From NCBI RefSeq assembly GCF_016908015.1, contig NZ_JAFBDB010000004.1, positions 248,001 through 312,000 of the forward strand: a DNA stretch of 64,000 nucleotides, read 5' to 3'. Below are positions 17,539 through 26,971 of this stretch, piece by piece. A model generated the notes under the pieces. That model searched no databases. It had not been told where the DNA came from and saw only the letters and a program-made list of their open reading frames with translations. The translations under genes were made by a program, and so were the position numbers. The stretch comes from Clostridium pascui. Lineage in GTDB: Bacteria; Bacillota; Clostridia; Clostridiales; Clostridiaceae. How positions within the stretch are numbered: the stretch's first letter is position 1; each line of letters opens with the position of its first letter.

Positions 17539-18975
17539 CTATTTAATATTCATTATAATTTTATTCCACTTTTCAACATAATCACCAGTAGCCCATTCAG
17601 CCATTATAACAGAATCATTTTCATCAATTTTCACTTTTCCTATAGGCTCCTCTGACAATTGTTCATTTACGATAGAATATATATATATATAGTTCTTACT
17701 AACTATCAAAGCAATCTCCTTATTAGGCGAAGTAAAAACATCAACAGCTTCAGGGACTTCTGCTTTTACTTCACTCCAAGGCACATATAATTCATCATAA
17801 TTAATAAGTGTTGATGGCGGAACTCCATATATGATAAAATCTTCAAAATTTTTATTATCACTAGAAGAAATATAATTTAACCTTCCCTTAAGCGTCCAAT
17901 GTCCATTTCCTCTTGCCAATGTAAAATTATCTTTGCGCATTTGCTTTTCTAATTCATCAGCTTCATTCTTCGAAGCAAGAAAAACATTAACTGAGCGAGT
18001 TAGCGTATTATTAATCTCTTCTGACATTAAATCTGAAATATTAACTCCCTTTGCCATGGAAATATTATCAATAGGTAGAACCTGCAGCTGTCCATTTTCC
18101 TCAATTTCTGTACATATATAATCGTTGCCTATAAAAGTAATATTTCTTTTTAGATATTCTTGAAGAGTATTTGTATAATTTGGTAAAGAGCCTTCTTTAA
18201 TAAATTCTATAACTGGATGTGCATATAGCTTTTGCATAAGTTTCCCGTTATTGGTTTCTTTATTTACGCCAACTTCCCAAAAGCCACTTTTTCTAGGAAC
18301 TAAAATCTGAGAAAGCTCTATTGTATTTTGCAATTTTCTATTACGAGATGAAATCCATAATGTTTTATACTTGGATTTGCTATTATTTAAATTACTAGAA
18401 CTCAATCCCAAAAGCACTCCAGATCTCAATAATTTATCTTCTTTAGACTGATTCTCCAGCTTCTTGTTAGTATTGTTAAAATTAAGTTTGTCTATATATT
18501 TATCAGTATCATCTGATATCTTATTCATTAATAGTAACCTCTGGTCTTTATATAAAGCCAGCTGATTATCACTTATTTTAATAAAATCATAAAAAAGCTG
18601 TTTGCTATCTGATGCAGAAATTATATCTATATTTTCTCCTTTTATTCCAATAATTTCATGATCTATATTATGTCTATATTCAAAAAAGTTGTTAGATGAC
18701 ACACTTTTAATCTTATACTGGGGATTTAAACAAATTTCCTTATCAACAGCAGTAATATTTTCATCGATAATTACTATTTTATCTATGTAATTTTTAAATC
18801 CTTCTTTATCCATTTCATTATTTAAAGACTTATATTTTTCAATCTTCCAAACACCTTTAACATGTAATTCTGAGTATTTAGGAGGTGTAATTTTATTCTC
18901 TACATTAATATCAATTTGGCTACATCCGTGCAGAAATATTGATATTAATACTATAGCAACTTTTGCAAACTTCAT
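17539..18975 (-). CDS. Lipoprotein of a two-component operon, unknown
   Basis: A 478-residue secreted protein with the lipobox IFLHGCSQ, giving a lipidated Cys at residue 18. The mature part is rich in Asn, Lys and Ile, without a domain I recognise; a segment GVWKIEKYKSLNNEM near 43-57 and a C-terminal region with repeated beta-strand-like stretches (IALIVSKNYIYIYSIV) resemble lipoproteins placed after sensor kinases in clostridia. Its start is six bases from the kinase stop, so it belongs to the regulator-kinase operon. It may modulate the sensor or report on cell-envelope state; this is inference. Confidence 0.7.
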   Translation of the reverse strand: MKFAKVAIVLISIFLHGCSQIDINVENKITPPKYSELHVKGVWKIEKYKSLNNEMDKEGFKNYIDKIVIIDENITAVDKEICLNPQYKIKSVSSNNFFEYRHNIDHEIIGIKGENIDIISASDSKQLFYDFIKISDNQLALYKDQRLLLMNKISDDTDKYIDKLNFNNTNKKLENQSKEDKLLRSGVLLGLSSSNLNNSKSKYKTLWISSRNRKLQNTIELSQILVPRKSGFWEVGVNKETNNGKLMQKLYAHPVIEFIKEGSLPNYTNTLQEYLKRNITFIGNDYICTEIEENGQLQVLPIDNISMAKGVNISDLMSEEINNTLTRSVNVFLASKNEADELEKQMRKDNFTLARGNGHWTLKGRLNYISSSDNKNFEDFIIYGVPPSTLINYDELYVPWSEVKAEVPEAVDVFTSPNKEIALIVSKNYIYIYSIVNEQLSEEPIGKVKIDENDSVIMAEWATGDYVEKWNKIIMNIK

Positions 18976-18981
18976 TTTTTT

Positions 18982-20418
18982 CTATCTCCTAATTTTATTA
19001 TTAATTACAACTGGTATTTTAACTAAAACCGTAGTTCCTGCTCCCAGCTCGCTTTCTATGATTAACTCTCCATTATGCATACTTATTATCTCATCACAAA
19101 TAGATAATCCTAATCCATTTTGAGCTTTACTATTTTTCCCTTTATAAAACTTATCTTTAACTCTAGGAAGATCTTCCTCGCTAATACCACACCCAGTATC
19201 TTTCACTAAGAAAATTATATATTTTTCTTGATGTAGTACTTCTAAAGAAACATTTCCTCCAATACAAGTAAACTTGAATGAATTATCAAGTAGGTTAATT
19301 AGCACCTGCTTAATTCTACTTAAATCAACTTCTACTAAAGGCAACCCTTCTTTAAGCTTAACCTGAAAGTTAATATTTTCTCTTTCTGCTCTAGGTTTCA
19401 TATATTTTTCTATATATTCTATAGTATCTTCAATTCTCACCAATTCTTTATGAAGCGAAATTCTTCCTGAAATAAACTTGGAAAAATCCAAAAGTTCCTC
19501 CACCATTGCAGTTAATCTCTCACTTTCGTTTTCAATTATTTTTAAACCATCAGTAAGAATCTCCTTATCTGAACCTCCATCACTATTTAGTGTTATTGCC
19601 CATCCCTTAATAGCTGTAAGTGGAGTTCTTAATTCATGAGATACAGAAGATATAAACTCATTTTTTATGATCTCTCGTTTTTGAATCTCATCTGCCATAT
19701 AATTAAAAGTTTTCCCAAGCCTGCCAAGTTCATCATTTCTCATCTCTTTTACACGTATATTTAAATTGCCATTTGCCATTTCCTCAGCGGCCTTCTTAAG
19801 CTCCTTAACTGGATGAATTATACTATAGGATAAAAATATACTTACAATACTGCCAATTATTATTACAGTTAAACCTATAAACAAAAATATAAAGTTAATC
19901 ATATTTATAGTTTTATCTATTTCCTCTAGCGAAGTTGTAAATCTTAATACACCTACAATATTATTATTAGACATTAAGGGGTATGAAATAGCCATAATCC
20001 TTGGCCTATCATAACTGGGTTTCCCTATCCACTTCCCCTTTCCCCCTTTTAATGCTGCTTCAAAGCCAAAACCATCTATGTTTTTATCTGGTATAGCACC
20101 AGTTGAATTCATTAAGGTTTTTCCATTTAAATCAATAATTTCAACTTGAGCTGTGGTTTGCTTCCAAAATATATCTACATTATCTATTATGTTATCTTGA
20201 AGAGAGGTATTTGAAAAATATCTCTTATAAAAATCAGCTGATAGTTTTATTTGATTAGTTAAAATACCTTCTGCATTATTATAGAAATAGTATCGTGTAA
20301 ACCCAATTAATAAAGCTTCAAATGCAATTACACTTATAAATATTACAAGCATAAAATTAACAAGCATTCTCCTTTTTATACTCTTAAATTGTTCTTCTTT
20401 ATTTTCTTTCCCCTCCAT
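18982..20418 (-). CDS. Sensor histidine kinase (HAMP, HisKA, HATPase)
   Basis: 478 residues. Transmembrane helices lie near residues 18-40 and 170-200, enclosing an extracellular sensor of about 130 residues; a HAMP linker (IIHPVKELKKAAEEMANG) follows. The phospho-accepting His is in SSVSHELRTPLTAIKGW near 255, then N box LINLLDNSFKFT, G1 VKDTGCGISEEDLPRV and G2 NGLGLSICDEI. I place the start at ATG 20418: the AAGGAA ribosome site overlaps the end of the response regulator gene, whose stop is five bases away. The operon is regulator, kinase, lipoprotein. The stimulus is unknown; the extracellular part resembles a double-Cache/PAS-like sensor only loosely. Confidence 0.88.
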   Translation of the reverse strand: MEGKENKEEQFKSIKRRMLVNFMLVIFISVIAFEALLIGFTRYYFYNNAEGILTNQIKLSADFYKRYFSNTSLQDNIIDNVDIFWKQTTAQVEIIDLNGKTLMNSTGAIPDKNIDGFGFEAALKGGKGKWIGKPSYDRPRIMAISYPLMSNNNIVGVLRFTTSLEEIDKTINMINFIFLFIGLTVIIIGSIVSIFLSYSIIHPVKELKKAAEEMANGNLNIRVKEMRNDELGRLGKTFNYMADEIQKREIIKNEFISSVSHELRTPLTAIKGWAITLNSDGGSDKEILTDGLKIIENESERLTAMVEELLDFSKFISGRISLHKELVRIEDTIEYIEKYMKPRAERENINFQVKLKEGLPLVEVDLSRIKQVLINLLDNSFKFTCIGGNVSLEVLHQEKYIIFLVKDTGCGISEEDLPRVKDKFYKGKNSKAQNGLGLSICDEIISMHNGELIIESELGAGTTVLVKIPVVINNKIRR

Positions 20419-20423
20419 GTTCC

Positions 20424-21116
20424 TTATTCCTTTCTCCAACGATACCCCGTTCCCCATACAGTTTCAATATACATTGGACTAGATGAAGAATCCTCAATTT
20501 TTGTCCTCAGCCTTCTAATATTAACATCGACAATTTTTGTATCACCAATAAACTCATATCCCCAAACTAAATCTAAAAGTTCATCTCTGGTAAATGCTTT
20601 ACCTGGGCTTTTAATAAATATTTTCATAAGTATATATTCTTTAGGTGTTAAGTATAATTCAACGTCATCCTTATATACTATTTGGGAATAGGTATCTATC
20701 TTAAAAGGACCATTATTAAGTATTTGCTTATTATCATCCTTTTTTATTTCTTTCATACGTCTTAATATTGCTTTAGTTCTTAATAAAAGTTCAATAGGAT
20801 TAAAGGGCTTTACTATATAATCATCAGCTCCAAATTCTAATCCCTTTATTTTATCCGTATCCTGTCCTCTTGCTGTAAGTATAATTATGCCTATGTGTGG
20901 GAACTCCTTTCTTATTAACTCACAAGCATTGAAACCATTCATACCTGGAAGCATTACATCTAATAAAACTATGTCTGGTTTTTCTAAGTTGATTATTCTC
21001 ATTCCTTCTTCCGCTGAAGTAGCCTCCAATACCGTAAAGTTATCTCTTTGAAAATTCACTCTTATAAATCCTCTAATATTATCTTCATCCTCAATTATAA
21101 TTGCTTTATTCTTCAT
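20424..21116 (-). CDS. OmpR/PhoB-family response regulator
   Basis: A 230-residue regulator with a receiver domain (acidic EDED near residues 9-12, phospho-Asp in VLLDVMLPGMNG near 53, Lys in DDYIVKPFNPIELL near 104) and a C-terminal winged helix (TPKEYILMKIF to RLRTKIEDSSSSP and TVWGTGYRW). It is phosphorylated by the kinase encoded next and binds direct-repeat DNA sites. The promoter should lie in 21117-21180. Target genes cannot be read; the downstream lipoprotein suggests an envelope-related role. Confidence 0.9.
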   Translation of the reverse strand: MKNKAIIIEDEDNIRGFIRVNFQRDNFTVLEATSAEEGMRIINLEKPDIVLLDVMLPGMNGFNACELIRKEFPHIGIIILTARGQDTDKIKGLEFGADDYIVKPFNPIELLLRTKAILRRMKEIKKDDNKQILNNGPFKIDTYSQIVYKDDVELYLTPKEYILMKIFIKSPGKAFTRDELLDLVWGYEFIGDTKIVDVNIRRLRTKIEDSSSSPMYIETVWGTGYRWRKE

Positions 21117-21182
21117 AACTTCACCTCTACCTTAAAATATTAACCTTATCCTCTTCATTGTTCAAGTATTTCATTTAACTTA

Positions 21183-21206
21183 AAAAGTCAGCCTGAGCTG
21201 ACTTTT
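21183..21206 (-). terminator. Terminator after the glycosyltransferase gene
   Basis: AAAAGTCAGC (21183-21192) and GCTGACTTTT (21197-21206) pair perfectly around CTGA. It lies just after the glycosyltransferase stop at 21231. Confidence 0.8.
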
Positions 21207-21230
21207 ATGAGTTTTCTATAAAAATAATCA

Positions 21231-22667
21231 TTAAGTACTAACTACTTTTTCTGTTTCTTCCTTAACTATATCTTTAGCTGCTATTTTCTTTTTTCGTGAT
21301 GTTTTGGAAACTTTTTTCGCCTTTTCAGTTTTGTAAGCTTTAGAAGTATCGTATTCTGTAGATTTATCTACTTTTACCTCCTGTAATTCTTGAAGTTTCT
21401 TTTTAAGTTCTCGTACTTTTTCCTTTTCTTTTTTTAGTTTTTCTTGTAACTTTTTTCTTTCTTCATCTTCCGGCCAGCTTGCCCAGATGCTTCCTTCAAC
21501 TTCGCTTATTACAGTTTTATAAAGCTGTTCTGTGATTTTAGCACTATTGCACCATGAATATCTCTTATCTACTTCTTTCTTCCCACTTTTCTTAAACTTT
21601 TCTATTAGATTTTCATCATTTAAAAGCTCTACCAAATTGTCTCTTAAACTTTCTCTAACTCCACAAATAAACTTTAATCCGTTTTGTTTATGCTCCACTA
21701 TTTCACTAAGTCCACCTATGTCAGAAGCTAGAACGGCACAATTAGCTGCCATTGCCTCTAATGCTGTTGTACCAAAATGCTCATATATAGATGGAACTAC
21801 CGCTATATCTGATACTCTATAAAGTTTAATCTTTTCTTCTTCTTCTAAATATCCAGTAAAAATAACTTTGTGCTCTAAATTCATGCACCTTATTCTATCC
21901 TGGAGTTCTTCTGTCATAGGTCCTTTTCCTACTATTAAAAATTTAACTTTAGAATATGAAGAGACCACTTCTGGAATAGCCTCTATTAAAAGATGAATTC
22001 CCTTTTGATAAGAATGTTTTCCTAAAAATAATATAATCTTTTCCTCAGATGATGCATATTTGCTTCTAAATAGTTCCTCATCAAATGGCATATTAAACTT
22101 TTCCGTACTTATTCCATTTGGTATTATCCATATATTTTCCTCAGGAGTTTTGAACATTTCTACTAATTCGTTTTTCATATTTTCATTACATACTATGGTT
22201 TTCCATGACTCATAAGTTAAAAGCCATTCCACATTTGATATATATCGTTGCATTTCTGTTTTTATGCCATTATTTCTTCCTTGTTCTGTAGCATGCATGG
22301 TACATACAAGGGGATTGTTAAATGACCATTTCAAAGCTTTTGCAGCATATGTTGAAAGCCAATCATGAGCATGTATTATATCAAATCTCCCAACTTCCCT
22401 AATAAGTCTGGTAGCTTCTTCAATTATTGCAAAATTAAAATGCATTACCCACTTTGCAAAATCTGTGGTGTCAATATTATAAGGGGTAACCCTATGAACC
22501 CATACACCATTGTCTTTTTCATGTAATGCCGATGTATATTCTTCGCAGGTTATAACATGAACCTCATGTTTTAATTTGCTAAGTTCTTGACTCAAATTAT
22601 ATACATGCTTTGATAATCCCCCTATGTTATTAGGTGGGTACTCCCAGCTTAACATTAATATTCTCAT
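21231..22667 (-). CDS. Family 4 glycosyltransferase with Lys-rich coiled-coil tail
   Basis: 478 residues. Residues 1-390 are a GT-B, starch/glycogen-synthase-like retaining glycosyltransferase: MRILMLSWEYPPNNIGGLS at the N-terminus, IIHAHDWLSTYAAKALKW near 98, and the nucleotide-sugar motif SIYEHFGTTALEAMAANCA near 304. The last 90 residues are different: a charged coiled coil (LQEKLKKEKEKVRELKKKLQEL, broken by motif) followed by a Lys/Ser/Thr tail with KKVSKTSRKKKIAAKD. ATG at 22667 is preferred since GGAGTG lies six bases ahead; an ATG at 22682 overlaps that site. It is monocistronic, so the acceptor, glycogen or a surface glycan, is unknown. Confidence 0.82.
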   Translation of the reverse strand: MRILMLSWEYPPNNIGGLSKHVYNLSQELSKLKHEVHVITCEEYTSALHEKDNGVWVHRVTPYNIDTTDFAKWVMHFNFAIIEEATRLIREVGRFDIIHAHDWLSTYAAKALKWSFNNPLVCTMHATEQGRNNGIKTEMQRYISNVEWLLTYESWKTIVCNENMKNELVEMFKTPEENIWIIPNGISTEKFNMPFDEELFRSKYASSEEKIILFLGKHSYQKGIHLLIEAIPEVVSSYSKVKFLIVGKGPMTEELQDRIRCMNLEHKVIFTGYLEEEEKIKLYRVSDIAVVPSIYEHFGTTALEAMAANCAVLASDIGGLSEIVEHKQNGLKFICGVRESLRDNLVELLNDENLIEKFKKSGKKEVDKRYSWCNSAKITEQLYKTVISEVEGSIWASWPEDEERKKLQEKLKKEKEKVRELKKKLQELQEVKVDKSTEYDTSKAYKTEKAKKVSKTSRKKKIAAKDIVKEETEKVVST

Positions 22668-22895
22668 TTTTGCCACTCCCATCCTATACAGTAAATATTT
22701 AGAAAATAAACCATAATAAAATTATAGAATTTTACCAGCATTATTTCAACGTTTATATTTAATTTTTCATAATTTTTCTTGAAGCTTTTGTTTATTAATT
22801 TAATAAAATCATCCATAAATTTGATTATTTTACCCTATAGTTCTATACTAAAGAAGGGATTATTTAAAGTTTTATAGAATAGGAGGCTAAAATAT

Positions 22896-24476
22896 ATGCA
22901 AAACTGTACTAAAAATGATACCTACTCAACTTTATCCCATTTTCAAAGCTTTAGACTTAAGCTTATGCTTGAAGGAATCTTTGTCGGTATTTTTTCAGGA
23001 TTTTTAATTGTACTTTATAGAATTACACTGGAAAAAGCTGAAGAACTTAGACAAAAGCTTATCTTAAATTTCAATGGAAATATTAAACTTATAGCTATAT
23101 GGTTTATATTTCTAATAATTTCTGCCTACTTTGTTGGAACACTTATAAAAAGCGAACCAATGATAAGTGGAAGCGGTATACCTCAAGTAGAAGGTATATT
23201 AATGAGAAAGCTTAGTATGAATTGGTTACCTGTAGTTATTAAAAAATTTATAGGCGGAGTTATATCAATAGGAGCTGGTTTATCCTTAGGACGTGAAGGT
23301 CCTTCCATACAACTTGGAGCTGCTATAGGACAAGGAGTTAGCAGGGTTTTTAGGAGAATTAAAATCGAAGAAAAATATTTAATCACTAGTGGTGCTAGTG
23401 CTGGACTAGCTGCTGCATTTAATGCTCCCTTAGCTGGAGTAATGTTTTCACTTGAAGAAGTTCATAAACATTTTTCTCCCTTAATATTATTATCTTCAAT
23501 GTCAGCATCTTTAACTGCAGATTTTATTTCAAAGTACTTTTTTGGATTAAAACCTGTTTTTAACTTTGAAAATATTGTACCAATGCCTCTCAAAAGTTAT
23601 GGATATATTATACTTCTCGGAGTTATCGTAGGGGTTTTTGGGGTTATATATAATTATACTTTATTAAAATCTCAAAACATTTATACAAAACAAAAATGGC
23701 TTTCTGTAAAATTTAGACCTATGATTCCTTTCTTAGTTGCAGGAGTACTTGCTTTAATTCTTCCTGAGGTTCTAGGTGGTGGTCACCCAATTATAGAGTC
23801 ATTAATTCACGGCAGTTTTTCAATGAAAATGTTATTTATTATTCTACTAGGAAAGTTTGTATTTTCAATGATAAGTTATGGTTCAGGGGCTCCTGGTGGA
23901 ATATTCTTTCCACTATTAGTCTTAGGGGCTTTAACTGGTGCCATTTATGGAAATATATTAGTAAATTTCTTTGGGTTTAATTCTGAGTTTGTTAGTAATT
24001 TCATAATACTTGCTATGGCAGGGTATTTTACTGCTATTGTACGAGCTCCTATTACAGGAAGCATATTGATTACAGAAATGACTGGTTCGTTTTCTCATCT
24101 GCTATCTTTAAGTGTTATATCTATAGTTGCCTATTTAGTAGCTGATTTATTAAAATCAGAACCTATATATGAATCACTATTGGATAGATTACTTAAAAAT
24201 AATGAGAATTATCATGCTGTAGGAGATAGTAAAGATAAGTTAATCTTAGAAGTACCTGTTTGTTTAGACTGTGAGATGGATGGAAAAGAAATCAAAGATT
24301 TAGATTTACCATCGGATTGCTTGCTCGTCGGAATCAGACGTGGTGAAAAAGAAATTATCCCAAATGGATCCACTACAATACATTCAGGGGATTATTTACT
24401 TGTACTAGTAAATGAAAGTAAAGCAGCATTAACTAACGAAGAATTATTAAAAATAAGTGGACATCCTAGTATATAA
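22896..24476 (+). CDS. ClC-family chloride channel or H+/Cl- exchanger with RCK_C domain
   Basis: A 526-residue membrane protein. The three selectivity signatures are present: GSGIPQVEG near residue 92, GREGPSIQLGAAIGQG near 131 (the Glu is the gating residue), and GGIFFPLLVLGALTG near 351. The C-terminal 80 residues form a TrkA-C/RCK_C regulatory domain (LPSDCLLVGIRRGEKEIIPNG). The gating Glu and GSGIP differ from the fluoride-specific branch, so chloride is expected. AATAGGAGG precedes the ATG. The gene is monocistronic and meets the stomatin gene tail to tail at a shared terminator. Confidence 0.9.
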   Translation: MQNCTKNDTYSTLSHFQSFRLKLMLEGIFVGIFSGFLIVLYRITLEKAEELRQKLILNFNGNIKLIAIWFIFLIISAYFVGTLIKSEPMISGSGIPQVEGILMRKLSMNWLPVVIKKFIGGVISIGAGLSLGREGPSIQLGAAIGQGVSRVFRRIKIEEKYLITSGASAGLAAAFNAPLAGVMFSLEEVHKHFSPLILLSSMSASLTADFISKYFFGLKPVFNFENIVPMPLKSYGYIILLGVIVGVFGVIYNYTLLKSQNIYTKQKWLSVKFRPMIPFLVAGVLALILPEVLGGGHPIIESLIHGSFSMKMLFIILLGKFVFSMISYGSGAPGGIFFPLLVLGALTGAIYGNILVNFFGFNSEFVSNFIILAMAGYFTAIVRAPITGSILITEMTGSFSHLLSLSVISIVAYLVADLLKSEPIYESLLDRLLKNNENYHAVGDSKDKLILEVPVCLDCEMDGKEIKDLDLPSDCLLVGIRRGEKEIIPNGSTTIHSGDYLLVLVNESKAALTNEELLKISGHPSI

Positions 24477-24502
24477 GATATAATATAATAAATTATATTT
24501 AA

Positions 24503-24537
24503 AAAGGAGTATGGCTGTCTATAACACATACTCCTTT
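24503..24537. terminator. Bidirectional terminator between ClC and stomatin genes
   Basis: AAAGGAGTATG (24503-24513) pairs with CATACTCCTTT (24527-24537) around 13 bases; A-rich and T-rich flanks serve both converging genes. Confidence 0.8.
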
Positions 24538-24551
24538 AAGTTTATCAAGTT

Positions 24552-25496
24552 TTATTTCTTATCCTTTAGCATTTCAGCAATTGCAGCTATACTTCCAAGT
24601 GAAGAAACTGCTTCGTTAGGTAATATAAGCTTGTTAGCTGGATTTTTAGCCATTTCTTGCAGCGCTTCAATTTGTTTTAAAGCAATAACTGTTTCATTTG
24701 TACCAGATTCTATTATTGCCTTATTAACCTTTTCTATAGCCTTTGCTTCAGCTTCTGCAATGGCTTCTATTGCCCTTGCTTTACCTTCAGCTTCAAGTAA
24801 CTGAGATTCTTTAAGACCTTCTGCACGTCTAATATTTGCTTCTTTTTCTGCCTCTGCTTGTAAAATTTTAGCTTGTTTTTCTCCCTCAGCCCTTGCAATT
24901 TCAGATTGCTTATCTCCTTCTGCTTGAAGGATAGTTGCTCTTTTATCTCTTTCTGCTCTCATCTGTTTTTCCATCGCATTTTGAATTTCTGCTGGTGGAA
25001 TTATATTTTTAATTTCAACAGATAATATCTTAATCCCATAAGCATCAGTTATTTCATCTATTACCTTTAAAAGTTCATTATTTATTTTATCTCTTCCTGA
25101 TAAAACTTCATCTAAACTCATGTTACCAACTATATTTCTCATATTTGTAATAGTTGAGTAAACTATACCAGATTTATAATTTTCTATATTGTACACTGCA
25201 TCTTTAGAATCCATAACCTTATAAAATATAACATTGTCTATGGATATTTTAACATTGTCACTGGTAATAACACTTTGTGGCTCAATGTCTAATATCTGCT
25301 GCTTAGTAGAAACCTTTTTTCTTACAAAGTCTACAAATGGAATTGTAAAATGCCATCCTGGCTCAAGTACCTTGAAAAATTGTCCAAACCTTTCAAGTAT
25401 ATAAACATATCCTGTGTTAACTACCTTTATGGATGAAATAACCATTGATAGTAAAATCACGAGTAAAATAATAAAAAATATTTTTCCAAATAACAT
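24552..25496 (-). CDS. SPFH/band 7 (stomatin-like, QmcA/paraslipin) membrane protein
   Basis: 314 residues. An N-terminal anchor (about residues 4-24) is followed by the SPFH domain, with VKVVNTGYVYILERFGQF near 24-40 and MRNIVGNMSLDEVLSGRD near 118-134. A long coiled coil with repeated AEGEKQAKI and EAEKEANIRRAEG units (about 185-265) then leads to an ILPNEAV-type C-terminus. Such proteins form ring-like oligomers in membrane microdomains and work with NfeD partners. The next gene upstream, 12 bases away, encodes an NfeD-like protein, the usual pair. The exact process it supports is not known. Confidence 0.88.
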   Translation of the reverse strand: MLFGKIFFIILLVILLSMVISSIKVVNTGYVYILERFGQFFKVLEPGWHFTIPFVDFVRKKVSTKQQILDIEPQSVITSDNVKISIDNVIFYKVMDSKDAVYNIENYKSGIVYSTITNMRNIVGNMSLDEVLSGRDKINNELLKVIDEITDAYGIKILSVEIKNIIPPAEIQNAMEKQMRAERDKRATILQAEGDKQSEIARAEGEKQAKILQAEAEKEANIRRAEGLKESQLLEAEGKARAIEAIAEAEAKAIEKVNKAIIESGTNETVIALKQIEALQEMAKNPANKLILPNEAVSSLGSIAAIAEMLKDKK

Positions 25497-25508
25497 AATT
25501 GTCCTCCT

Positions 25509-25940
25509 CTATATTTTCTTTATTATTAGCTTATTGCCCTCTGTTCCAGTTACTCTAATTTTGTCACCCTTAATTATAGGTTCTCCTTCATTTCTGACTG
25601 TCCAATAAACCCCGTCAACTTTAATCATAGCTCTTTCCATCACGTCATTATTAACCACAAATTCCCTTCCTATATATCCTGCTTCCATTGTTGGAATTTT
25701 ATCTACGGACTTCTTCAGAATTTCTTTTGCAAGAGGATATCCTATAGCTAAAAATAACACACTAACAGCTATAAAAGCTATTACTTGTATTGTAAATGAA
25801 TAACCTAGTATAAGTGCAAGTAATGCAGCTAGGCTTCCTACAGTAAACCATACGAATAGAAGACTACTGGTAGTCAAATCTACAGCTAGTGCTATTCCGC
25901 CTATAATTACCCACATTATTGCAGCTGTCGTGGTGAGCAT
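25509..25940 (-). CDS. NfeD-like membrane protein, partner of the SPFH protein
   Basis: 143 residues. The first 75 residues form about three to four hydrophobic segments; the rest is an OB-fold (IPTMEAGYIGREFVV to GNKLIIKKI), as in the short NfeD class. I place the start at ATG 25940, where AAGGAGGG lies seven bases upstream; an in-frame TTG at 25961 would put that site inside the gene. NfeD proteins are encoded beside stomatin-like proteins and are thought to interact with them through the OB domain; this gene is the first of the pair. Confidence 0.85.
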   Translation of the reverse strand: MLTTTAAIMWVIIGGIALAVDLTTSSLLFVWFTVGSLAALLALILGYSFTIQVIAFIAVSVLFLAIGYPLAKEILKKSVDKIPTMEAGYIGREFVVNNDVMERAMIKVDGVYWTVRNEGEPIIKGDKIRVTGTEGNKLIIKKI

Positions 25941-26011
25941 GGCGACGCCCTCCTTTACCAATTATTTGTTTGCAGCAAATCCCTAAACTTTTTTGTTTTT
26001 AAAAATTTAGA

Positions 26012-26039
26012 AGTGAAACCTTATTTATGAAGTTTCACT
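26012..26039 (-). terminator. Probable terminator after the ABC-2 exporter operon
   Basis: AGTGAAAC (26012-26019) pairs with GTTTCACT (26032-26039) around 12 bases; on the minus strand a T-rich run follows. It lies about 170 bases after the permease stop and before the nfeD-like gene. Confidence 0.55.
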
Positions 26040-26211
26040 AATACCATTATACATTAATTGACTAAAAATTGCGACCTTATTTTGACTTCCAGAGTTTAAA
26101 TATACTATTTCATAAGTTCTTATTAATTTTAACATATGAATACATGCCTTACACTATATAAGAGGGAATAGGTAGCTAAAATGTTTCAAAATTTTATAAA
26201 AAAGTTTATAT

Positions 26212-26967
26212 CTAATTGACAGTTTCTTTTTTCACTCTCCAAAGTGCTAATGCAAAGCTGATACTGCAAAGGCATATAAATAAGCCTGTTACAAGTAATA
26301 GGCTTTGCCAATCAATATAAGTTACAAAAATCAAGCTACGCAGGCAGTTTATAATATGGGTGAAAGGGTTTATCATCACAGCAATTTTTAACCATCCCGA
26401 TATACTGTTCATGGGAAATAGTGATGTACTAGTAAAAAATATCGATAGTACAATCAAATTCATGATTGTTTCATAAATTGCTTCATTGGGTAAACAAAGA
26501 CTAATAGCATATGATAGCCCTGACATAAAAAATGCTGTGAAGAAAATCAGTAGCATCATTAGCAACAATCCAGTAAATCCCGATGCAATACGTACTGATA
26601 AAAATATAGACAAAACAAGCATAATAGCTATTTCAGTGAATGAAACTAAAACTGATTCCAGCATTTGCCCTAGAACAACGGAGGTTCGTTTTACAGGTGC
26701 TATCAATATCCTGTAGAAGCTGCCTTTGGATTTCATAATAAAATTAATATATCCGCCGCTGCTGCAGCATGCAAGTGTAATAAGCACCATTATACCTGGT
26801 AGAATAAAGGTAGTATAGTTGCCGCCTGCTATGTTCTCCATGGACTGGTCTGCGATTGTACTGTACAATACAAGCCAAATGAGAGGCTGTATAATAGTAA
26901 GTAGAATTGAAATAGGATTATGAAAGCGCCATTTTATATTACGCAACAAAATATTCATTGTATCCAT
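26212..26967 (-). CDS. ABC-2 type exporter permease
   Basis: A 251-residue ABC-2 family permease with six hydrophobic segments and the family pattern near residues 160-180 (ETIMNLIVLSIFFTSTSLFP). It resembles DrrB-type daunorubicin resistance permeases. AAAGGAGA precedes the ATG and the gene starts four bases after the ATPase stop. With the ATPase it should export a hydrophobic compound. Base composition of this three-gene unit looks richer in G and C than the neighbours by eye, suggesting transfer. Confidence 0.83.
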   Translation of the reverse strand: MDTMNILLRNIKWRFHNPISILLTIIQPLIWLVLYSTIADQSMENIAGGNYTTFILPGIMVLITLACCSSGGYINFIMKSKGSFYRILIAPVKRTSVVLGQMLESVLVSFTEIAIMLVLSIFLSVRIASGFTGLLLMMLLIFFTAFFMSGLSYAISLCLPNEAIYETIMNLIVLSIFFTSTSLFPMNSISGWLKIAVMINPFTHIINCLRSLIFVTYIDWQSLLLVTGLFICLCSISFALALWRVKKETVN

Positions 26968-26971
26968 TTTG

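Noticed and set aside
22683-22895. Fluoride or other riboswitch ahead of the ClC gene
   Set aside because: No recognisable riboswitch core; ClC selectivity motifs (GSGIP, GREGP) are of the chloride type.
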